Positions 1-8,900 of a DNA stretch of 64,000 nucleotides are shown here, piece after piece. A model generated the notes under the pieces. It searched no databases. It was given only the letters and a program-made list of their open reading frames with translations, and was not told the DNA's origin. Every line of letters begins with the position of its first letter. Within the stretch, counting starts at the first letter, position 1. Origin of the DNA: Helianthus annuus (lineage: Eukaryota > Streptophyta > Magnoliopsida > Asterales > Asteraceae); contig NC_035444.2 of assembly GCF_002127325.2 (NCBI RefSeq), positions 36,407,141 to 36,471,140 on the forward strand, written 5' to 3'. The translations under genes and the position numbers were made by a program.

Positions 1-1965
1 GCATGGAAGCACGAGGATATGGCAGGTATTTCCAAGGATATTATAACACACAAGCTTGGTATTGACAGGTCATTCAAGCCTGTCCAACATAAAAAGAAGG
101 AAATTCGCTCCAGAACGAAATATAATCATTTAGGAAGAAGTAGACAGATTGTTGAAGTCCAAAATGATCAGAGAAGTTAAGTTTCCGAGGTGGCTAGCAA
201 ATGTAGTTGTGGTACAGAAGAAAAATGGGAAATGGAGAGTTTGTGTAGACTACACAGATCTAAACAAAGCTTGTCCAAAAGACCCATTCCCTCTTCCTCA
301 TATTGACTCAATGGTGGATGCTATTGCCGGCCATGAAATGTTAACCTTCATGGATGCATCCTCAGGATTTCAGCAGATCCAGATGGAACCTTCAGACCAG
401 GGGGATACTGCCTTCATGACACCAACAGGTATTTATTGTTACACTGCTATGCCTTTTGGTTTGAAAAATGCAGGTGCAACATATCAAAGATTGGTAAACA
501 TGATGTTCAAAGACAAACTGGGGGACACTATGGAAGTGTACATCGATCACATGGTAGTAAAATCTAAGAAGGCTGAGGATCACCTCTAGGATATTAAAGC
601 AGCATTTGATATCCTAGATCAGTATAACATGAAGTTGAATCCTGCTAAGTGCCATTTTGGAGTGGGGGCAGGAAAGTTTCTAGGATATATGGTGACTAAA
701 AGAGGGATAGAAGCAAGCCCAGAACAGATCAGAGCCATCCTGGATATCAAATCACCTTCTAACGTGAAGGATGTTTAAAGACTGACAGGACGAGTAGCAG
801 CATTAAACAGGTTTATCTCAAGATCCTTGAAAAAATGCAAGGAGTTTTATGATATCCTGAAGAAAAATAAGAAGTTTGAATGGAGGGAGAAGCATGAAGC
901 AGCCTTGCAGGATTTGAAGCAGTATCTCTCAACCGCACCTCTACTAATGAAGCCTGAGGATGGTGCACCATTATCCCTATATCTTGCAGTATCAGGTAAT
1001 GCAGTAAGTGCTGTCCTGGTAAAGGATCATGAAGGTCAGCAGTATCCTGTCTATTATGTTAGCAAAAGTTTGTTAGATGCTGAAACTAGATATCCTCATC
1101 TAGAAAAACTAATTTTAGCCCTAGTTATGGCATCAACAAAGCTTAGACATTACTTTGAAACACATAGGATTCATGTTAAAACCAACTATCATGTTAAAAA
1201 TGTGCTTAGAAAACCTGAGATGTCAGGAAGAATGGCTAAGTGGTCGGTAAAGTTAAGTGCCTATGATCTAGTATATGAACCTAGAAATGCCATAAAGTCT
1301 CAGGCTTTAGCTGACTTTGTGGCTGATTTCAGTAGTGATATTCAAAATGAAGTAGACCTAGAAGTTCAACAACTAGGAGAAACCTCATAATCCTAGACAT
1401 TGATGGTGCATCAAATGTTAGAGGAGTAGGATTGGGTATACTACTAAAATCGCCACAGGGGGACATAATACCCCAGGCTATTAGATGTGAATTTCCTGCC
1501 ACTAATAATGAAGCAGGATATGAGGCTTTGATTGCAGGATTAGAATTGGCTAAAGACATGAATATTAAAAGTCTGCAAGTATATGTTGATTCCTTGTTAA
1601 TTACTAATCATTTTAATGGATCCTATGCAGTTAAAGGTGAGAAGTTAATTGAATATCTCGATATTCTCAAAATATTAGCAAGATATTTCGATGTTTTTAC
1701 ACTTGAACAGGTACCAAGAGAAGATAATGCTGAAGCAGATGCCTTGGCAAATCTGGGATCATCGGTCAGGATACCAGAAGGGACCCAAATACCAATATTG
1801 CATATCTTGTATCCTGCGATAAATTCTTAGGATAAGGAAGTAGTAAGTATTCAGGATCCTAGAGCTGAATATCCTGAAGAGGATCCTAAATCCTAGACGG
1901 CTCCAATCATAAGATATCTCAAGGAAGGACACATCCCGAACAATGAGAATCCTAAGGCCTTTAGA
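1..1965 (+). pseudogene. Broken pol of element G: RT, RNase H and second RNase H
   Basis: The reading starts inside the RT fingers and follows the same protein as element A's pol. A frameshift lies near 95-100, and in-frame stops lie at 131-133 (TAG), 587-589 (TAG) and 776-778 (TAA, where the other copies read CAA). The RT active site near 539-550 reads YIDH instead of YIDD, so the second catalytic Asp is lost. RNase H runs to about 1389. A scrambled join near 1387-1410 leads into the second, aRNH-type RNase H (about 1390-1830), which ends in a TAG. The spacer to integrase carries another TAG near 1894. This is a dead gene by several independent lesions. Confidence 0.88.
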
Positions 1966-3126
1966 ATGAAGGTATCACGATTCACTATTATAAATAATGT
2001 TTTGTATAAGAAATCTCTCGCAGGACCATATTTGAGATGCTTGGAAGATCCTGAAGCCAAAGAAGTACTTCAGGATATACATGAAGGGGATTGTGGTAAC
2101 CACACTGGGGGCAGGTCGTTATTTTCAAAAATATTGAGGACAGGATACTATTGTCCGACAATGAAGAAAGATGTTGCAGAATACGCTCGAAGATGTGATG
2201 CATGTCAAAGGCATAGTAACATATTGCATCAACCAGCTGAACCATTATATCCTATAGCTTCCCCTTGGCCATTCATGAAGTGGGGGATGGACATAGTAGG
2301 AAAATTGCCAAAAGCTCCAGGAGGAAAAGTCTTTATGCTAGCAATGACTGACTATTTTTCTAAATGGGTTGAAGCTGAAGCATTTGTCCAAGTTAGAGAC
2401 CAAGAAGTAGTATCCTTCATAAAGAGAAATATCCTGACCAGGTTTGGAGTACCTGCCGAGATAATCTGTGACAATGGTTCTCAGTTCATAAGTAAGAGGA
2501 CTACTGACTTTTGCAAAAGTTGGGGAATCAAAATGATCACGTCTACTCCAGTACATCCTCAAGCAAATGGACAGGCTGAATCCTCGAATAATATAATTGT
2601 CAACAACTTGAAGAAGAGGTTAGGAGCTAAGAAAGGAAGATGTGCAGAAGAACTACCCTTTGTTTTATGGGCTGATAGAACAACAATAAAGAATGCAACT
2701 GGCCAAACTCCGTTCTCTTTAGTATTTGGGGCAGAAGCGGTGATCCCAACAGAAATGGTGATACCTACGGCAAGATCCAGTCTCCGGGATCCTGAGCAGA
2801 ATCCGGAAGCTATGTGCCAAGAACTAGACACTGTGGATGAGACAAGAGATGCAACAAAGCTAAGAATGGCAGCATATCAGCAGAGGATATCCAGAGCATA
2901 CAACAAGAATATAAGGAATAGGAGGTTTCAAGTTGGGGATTGGGTGTTAAGAAAAGCTTTTCAGAATACTACTAATCCTGTCGATGGAAAATTAGCTCCA
3001 AAATGGGAAGGACCCTATGAGATTGAATCAGAAGCAGGAAAAGGAGCATATCGACTCAAGAATATGGAAGGGGATATGCTACCAAGATCCTGGAATGCTA
3101 TACACCTAAAGCTCTATTTCAAGTGA
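1966..3126 (+). pseudogene. Integrase segment of element G pol (386 codons open)
   Basis: This is the longest open stretch left in element G. It has the HHCC zinc-binding domain (H-x3-GGR region, then CDACQRH), followed by the DDE core: Asp in MTDYFSKW, Asp in CDNGSQF and Glu in NGQAES. A C-terminal domain ends in HLKLYFK. The first Met is internal to the original polyprotein, so this is not a native start. All three catalytic residues remain, but the upstream pol is dead, so the segment could only be made from a cryptic start. It stops at TGA 3124-3126. Confidence 0.85.
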
Positions 3127-3998
3127 GTTTAGAATTTAATTTCTAACTCAGGATGGTATGAATTCTATCTCTTTTAAATATGTTTGACTCTATTCTTTTG
3201 AATCCAATACTGACTTAAGCATCGGAGGGGTGTTAGCCAGGCTAACACCCACCTTAGTTTAAAGCTGTTTTGCAGAATATGCTCCAGGATATACCTCCAG
3301 GATATACACTCAGGATAATCTGGAAGATTAGAGGATTGGCCCCCTCTCTCACGTTTAAGGGATCCTGATCCCTTCACAGGTTTAAAGGTATTCACATTTC
3401 TCTCGAATTGGGTTTAAACACATCGCCTGGAGCAAGTTATCCAGGGATAGTTCAAGATAGCGGGACCAGTCCATGTAAAAGTGGCTGACAATTTCGTTAT
3501 TGTTGGCTATATCCTGGATCCTCAAGGTATATGAGGATTGATCACCCTCTCTCACGAAAGAGTATTTTCATACTCTCTAAGGTTTAAAGGTTTTCACCTT
3601 TCTAAGTCTTGGAGTTTATACACTCCCGCCTGTAGCACATGAAAATCAGGGTTTATCCCGAGGATATTAAGGGTTTATCCCCAAAATGTTAAGGATTTAT
3701 CCACAAGAAAGCTAAAGTATGACCATATGATAAACACAGGGGACATACGATTCAAAGGATGACTTAAAATTTGCACTGGGGACATTCCTAAGGTGGAAGA
3801 TTGGAATTGACTCTCTAAGAGTCTTTGGTATGATCTCTTCTTTTTTCGAATGACTTAAGTTTTCTAAGTTATATGACAATATCCTGACCGGGATATCTCT
3901 TAGGATACTTATCAAGATATTCTCAAAATATGTTCCCATAATTTTTTCAAGAATGCTCAAACAAAACGGATTTTCATAAGTAAAATTTATGCACTAAT
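3127..3998 (+). other. 3' non-coding region of element G
   Basis: No credible coding sequence. The stretch is rich in AGGATA/GGATCC-type words like the other Tat elements. It has short degenerate traces of the ACTGGGGACA repeat (near 3733 and 3775) that is tandem in F, B and A. It also contains the perfect palindrome listed separately. It ends at the Athila insertion. Confidence 0.6.
3228..3250. repeat. Perfect 11-bp palindrome with 1-nt centre
   Basis: The arms GGGTGTTAGCC and GGCTAACACCC flank a single A. This would form a very stable hairpin 100 bp past the integrase stop. I did not find an equivalent in elements A, B or F. Confidence 0.8.
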
Positions 3999-4003
3999 GA
4001 CAA
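3999..4003. repeat. Athila target-site duplication, left copy (GACAA)
   Basis: GACAA here is matched exactly by GACAA at 17905-17909, directly outside the other LTR. This proves a single insertion of the whole 13.9-kb element into element G. Confidence 0.92.
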
Positions 4004-4231
4004 TGATGTATTGCAAAATACATCGGTATTCGCGTCGGTTTTAGTCGTTAGTTAGTTAGTTTTAGTGTCGTTTTAGTTTAGAATGTACATACTATTGATC
4101 TAAGTTGTGTTTCCAGGTCTTTACAGCCAAAAGGAGTGAAAACGAGCAGAATCTGGAATGGCGGAAGGCTGGCACGGAAACCGAGGAAGTCGGGAGCTGA
4201 AACGAAGAAAATTGGCAATTCTGGAGCTTCC

Positions 4232-4276
4232 AGGCGACCCGCGTTGACTAAACGAGCATTTCCAAGCGGGCCGCCT
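4232..4276 (+). repeat. GC-rich inverted repeat 1 in the LTR
   Basis: Arms AGGCGACCCGC (4232-4242) and GCGGGCCGCCT (4266-4276) pair with one A/C mismatch across a 23-nt loop. It is the first of three such units in the LTR. Confidence 0.8.
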
Positions 4277-4309
4277 TGACTTAAAGAAGGAACAGAAGAA
4301 ACATACTCT

Positions 4310-4356
4310 CTCGCGCCCCGCGTAAACTTGAACAGAAATATGAGGCGGGCCGCGAG
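4310..4356 (+). repeat. GC-rich inverted repeat 2 in the LTR
   Basis: Arms CTCGCGCCCCGC (4310-4321) and GCGGGCCGCGAG (4345-4356) pair with one mismatch. Confidence 0.8.
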
Positions 4357-4385
4357 TGTCGTGTAAAACAATTCAGGAGTTTTAA

Positions 4386-4438
4386 CTTTAGGCGACCCGC
4401 ATAAGATCAAGTTAATATTCCACGCGGGCCGCCTAAAG
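4386..4438 (+). repeat. GC-rich inverted repeat 3 in the LTR
   Basis: Arms CTTTAGGCGACCCGC (4386-4400) and GCGGGCCGCCTAAAG (4424-4438) pair over 15 nt with one A/C mismatch. This is the longest stem of the set. Confidence 0.82.
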
Positions 4439-4490
4439 CTGTTCTGTCGGCAAAGTTGCGAGGATTGCATGGCAAGTTAGGGTTTTCGGT

Positions 4491-4498
4491 TATAAAAA
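4491..4498 (+). promoter_or_regulatory. TATA box of the Athila LTR
   Basis: TATAAAAA sits about 490 bp into the LTR, after the hairpin cluster. The same sequence recurs in the 3' LTR at the corresponding place (4491 + 12138). It is the best candidate core promoter for the genomic RNA. Confidence 0.6.
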
Positions 4499-5773
4499 CA
4501 TATGTTCGCATCAGCAGCCGATTATTGACGAACTAGGGCATCTTTGGGGCTGTTTTAGCTGCTGATTGAAGGCTGTGAACGTGTCGGAGGCATACCGGAA
4601 GCTAGGAATCATCGGGAAAGCATTCTTGAGCATTCGGGAGTGAAGATTCGGGTTTTATACACCTATTTCTTGCATTCTTTGTTTGTTTATACTTTGTTAA
4701 CGATGAATTCAGTTGATACTTTGGTTTTGACTTTGTTTTTGATTATGTTTTCCGGCTAAAACTCATAAACTACCTAGGCGATGATTATGGCATAACGAAG
4801 ATTGGATTTTTATATGATTATTGATGTGGTTGTGATTTTTCTTGCATTGTAAACACTATGGTAGTTTGTCTTGGTGCGTTTGTATGCTTGTGATTTCTTA
4901 GTTAATCGTTTATTTGTTCCATTCAATTCTTGGTGACGGTCTTTATCACGTAATAGAGTTGAATTAGGGTTTTTGACTTAGGTGAGTGTCTATATCACAT
5001 AATAGGTCATTAATTCTCTAGGGTGAAAAGTGCACTAGTAACCTTAGGAACAATATTCGGTAATTAATTAAAATCAAGTGTGCTGCTAGACTCGTCGCGG
5101 AAAGGCTCGAGGATATTGGTAGGTCTAGGAGTAGTTAAAAGGAATTAATTGCCCATTGTCTATCAAGCCAAGTTTAAACCCATAGTTGCTTTAGACGTTC
5201 GCGCGGCAAAGTAGAGCGTCTTACATAAGCACTTTCAAGAAACTAGAGGACGGACAAGAAATCTAGAAAACCGGTAGTTTAACAACCTCTAGGGAATCTT
5301 AGTGTGCTCTTGAGAGGGATTAGGGGTCCTTAGATCTCCCTAGGGGTGAGAATTTCAAGATCCCGGTTTCACACCACATCATTATCATTTAGGAATCCAA
5401 TCCGAGTTTAGCCTGCGTCTAGCCTAGGTAGTCTTCATTCTCACTGATCAGACCCTTTGCTTGTGTTCGTGTCTTGCTTGCTAGTAGTATTTTATTATTT
5501 TATTTAGGATTTTTAGAAACCCCCCCAAATTAATAAACAATTTAGTATGTCGTGTCAGTCCGAGTCTAGATAGAGTCTTAGCGTAGTCAGTAGAGTCCTG
5601 TGGGTTCGATACTCGGACTTACTTTAGCTTTACTACATTCGATCGGTTCACTTGCCGATTGTGTGTTTAGGGTTTAGGTCGAGTCTTAGTTTATAAATTT
5701 AAAGCTTAGAGAGTCTAGAATTAGGGTAATTTTAGTTGTTTTTAATTAACCCACATTTAGCACATCAAGTTTT

Positions 5774-5791
5774 TGGCGCCGTTGTCGGGGA
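5774..5791 (+). promoter_or_regulatory. Athila primer binding site (tRNA-Asp type)
   Basis: TGGCGCCGTTGTCGGGGA starts six bases after the LTR end. From memory it is complementary to the 3' end of plant tRNA-Asp with a single mismatch (T where C is expected). A tRNA-Asp primer is typical of Athila elements. The leader 5792-5960 between it and gag-pol has no ORF of note and ends in TTTTTGCAG, which resembles a 3' splice site. Confidence 0.82.
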
Positions 5792-5960
5792 CTCTTGGCG
5801 ATTGCGCTGATTACTTTGTTTGGACTTACTTGACATATTACGTGCTATTTTGTTTCTTTGTTTGAGTCGTAGGTGTCTAAGTATTTTTAGTGTCTTTTTA
5901 TAGTTAGTCGAGTCGTTTAGTAGAGTCTTCTTACTTGTTTGTTTTCGGTTTTTGCAGTGG

Positions 5961-8900
5961 ATGCCCCATACGCGCTCGCAGGGACCGCCGCCGTTGCCGC
6001 TTGCACTCAGGTCTTCCTTCTCGTCATCTACGTCTGAGGTACGTGCTTCTAGCTCTACTTCATTTTCTCAGTCCACCCCATTTTTCGATCTTACACCAAA
6101 ATCTTCACCCCACAATTCCCCACCACCCACCCGCCCACCTAGTCCACCACCCGTAGCTCACATGGCCCGTAGGACAGTTTACGACCAGGCTACCACCGGC
6201 TTCGCCGGTGGTAATTCCCCCATCACCCTTCCTGAGATCCCGAACGATCGGTCTTGGCAGATACCTTCCTACATTATGACCGCCATCACAAATTCCTGCC
6301 AGTTCCATGGTCGTGACGACGAGGATGCCCCTGCCCACATCAATCGCATCACTCGTCTCTGCAGCACCTTCTCCATTGAGGGTGTCAATCTTGATGCTAG
6401 GTATCTTCAGGTTTTTCCGTTCTCACTTGCTGGACGCGCAGCCGTCTGGTTCGATTCCCAGCCTGCTGGCACTTTCCGTACTTGGGCAGGCCTTCGCGAT
6501 GCATTCTTAGCCAAGTATTTCCCGCCAGCCAAGGCATCTCGCCTTCGTGACCAGATCCACTCATTTCGTATGGAGCCAGATGAGCCGTATCATCTGGCTT
6601 GGGAGCGTTTTCAGACCCTGATCACCCGTTGTTCTCAGCATGGTCTATCTGATTGGGCGTTAGTGGAGAAGTTCTACAATGGACTTACTCCAGAGATTAG
6701 GGCTCGTTTCGACACCTCAGCAGGAGGTCAGCTTATGGGGAAGAAGACAGTTGCAGAGTGCAACGATTTGTTTGAGAGTTTTGCCCACTCCGATATGGAC
6801 TACAGCACTACCAGCAGGACTTCCATTCCTGTGCGTACCACCTCGGCCGGTCGAGGGGTAAACCAAGTTAGCTTGGATTCATCGGTAGCTGCTGCGGTCG
6901 AGAGGGCGAAAGAGGAGATTAGGCAGGAGATGAGGCAGGAGTTGATTGAGATAAAGAAGAAAGTCGATAGGTGTGAAGTTTGTCGAGGAGGTCACGACAC
7001 CATAGATTGCCCCACGCTCACTCTTGAGCAAGTAGAGTATATAGCTGGTCAGCCTAGGGGTCCCACGAATCCGTTCAATAATTCTAGTTCCAACTGGCGA
7101 GGTAGTGGTAATTCGAGTGGGTATCGTTCGTCTGGAAACCCTCCTGGGTTTTCTGGTCAGTATCAGAGTAGAGGGCCCGGTATTTACACGCAGTCTAGTT
7201 CAGGGCAGTTTAGTGGGTCGGGGTCTAGTGGTCAGTTTTCGAATAGGGGACCGCCTCAGGAGAGTCAGGGTGGTGCGAAAGCCCCTGAGGTTAGCACGAG
7301 TAGGTTAGAGGAGATGTTTGCTCAGATGATGACGCGTAGCGATGCATTCATGAAAAATCAGGAGCAAATCAATAAGAATAATGACCTTCAGTTCAAAAAC
7401 CAGCAGGCCGCCCTCCTCGACCTTCAGAGGACAGTAGGCGGAATTGCTCAGCAGTTACAGGAGCACCCACCGGGTCAGTTTTCGGGAAACACTTTCCCGA
7501 ATCCAGCGAATCAGTCAGCGAAGGCGATTACGACCCGTAGTGGGAGGAGTGTAGGAGAGGTAGCTAGAGAGAGAGAGGTCGAAGAGGTAGAGGAAGAGGT
7601 TGATGAGGAGATTGAGATGGAGGCTCCAGGCAAGGTGCACACGAGGCTAGCCCCAGCAAGTACAGCACACGCCGAGGAGTCGCCAGTAGAGCAGAGAGTG
7701 GAGAGACAGCCGACGAGAGGTCGGCCGGCACCCGTGATTGATCATTCCCGCCTTCCATTTCCCGCCCGTGCCAGGCAGCAGAAATATGCTCAGGAATACG
7801 GGAAATTCCTTGAGATGTTTACTCAGTTGAAGATAAATCTTCCGTTCATCGAGGCGCTTCAGTCTATGCCTAAATACGCGAAATTTCTTAAGGATCTTTT
7901 GAAGCGTAAGGAGAGAATCGGTGAGCTTTCGAATATTCCACTGACAGGGGGTTGTTCCGCGGTAGTCTTGAATAAGCTACCAGAGAAGTTGACCGACCCA
8001 GGCACATTCACGATTCCATGTTTCTTCGGGGGAGCCGCTACCCCTTCTCACGCCTTAGCCGATTTAGGAGCCAGCATCAATCTGATGCCATTCTCGTTGT
8101 ATGAGCGTCTTGGTTTAGGAGAGCTTACCCCCACGCGCATGTCATTGTCCTTGGCTGACCGATCAGTCAAGTATCCTCGGGGGGTAGTAGAGAATTTGTT
8201 GGTGAAGGTCGATAGGTTTGTGTTCCCAGTAGACTTCGTTGTGCTTGATATGGAGGCCGATGAGAGAGTTCCTATTATTCTTGGCCGTCCATTCCTTCGA
8301 ACCGCAAAGGCGATCATTGACGTCTTTGACGGTAAGATTTCTCTTCGTGCGGGTGACGAGGTTGTCACATTTGAGATCGATAGAGCGATGCAGCATCCTA
8401 GTTGTGGAGATGATGTTAGTGGGCCGTGTCATTCTGTCTATTTTCTTAATTCATTCATGTCTTGTGTCGACACGTGCTTCGACTACATTAGTGGAGCCGA
8501 TCTGGTAGGTGAGGGAGGTGTTGACGAGCATTCTAAGGATGAGGTAGACGAGGTAGAGGAGGAGTGTTTAGATGAGAGCGATGAGGTTAGTGCTGAGCCA
8601 TTAGGGCTAGATGCGATTAGTGATGAGAGTACTCCGGTAGAGATTCCACCGCCCTTAGAACTTAAGGTTCTTCCATCCCATCTCGAGTACGCGTTCTTAG
8701 GAGAGAAGCCGGATATGCCTGTCATCATTTCGTCGAAGTTGACAGAGGAGGAGAAGTCGAGGCTGATTGAGGTGCTTAGAGAGCACAGTGATGCGATTGC
8801 ATGGAGGCTATCCGACATCAAGGGCATCAGCCCTACCTTTTGCACGCATCGCATTCTGATGGAGGACGTCTTCAAGCCTGTAGTGCAGCCACAGCGTCGG

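Larger units (their letters stand above)
1..3998 (+). mobile_element. Element G: decayed Tat-lineage Ty3/gypsy retrotransposon, left part
   Basis: This is the outermost layer seen. It enters the window inside pol and runs through integrase into the 3' non-coding region, where Athila interrupts it at 3999-4003. It resumes at 17910 and ends at 19789, where element F's LTR begins. Assignment to Tat rests on the domain order RT, RNase H, second RNase H, integrase, and on clear protein similarity to elements A, B and E. It carries many stops and frameshifts, so it is the oldest copy. Neither of its LTRs is visible. Confidence 0.85.
4004..5767 (+). repeat. Athila 5' LTR
   Basis: It begins TGATGTATTG and ends GCACATCA, with 6-bp inverted termini (TGATGT/ACATCA). 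The first 20 bases form a small hairpin (GATGTATT with AATACATC). A TATA box, TATAAAAA, lies at 4491-4498. Three GC-rich hairpins lie upstream of it (4232-4438). It matches the 3' LTR wherever I compared, except in the last ~45 bp. A 130-codon minus-strand ORF here is not considered a gene. Confidence 0.93.

Noticed and set aside
4078..4470. 130-codon minus-strand ORF in the Athila LTR, repeated at 16216-16608
   Set aside because: It lies across the GC-rich hairpins, repeats only because the LTR does, and has no recognisable motif.
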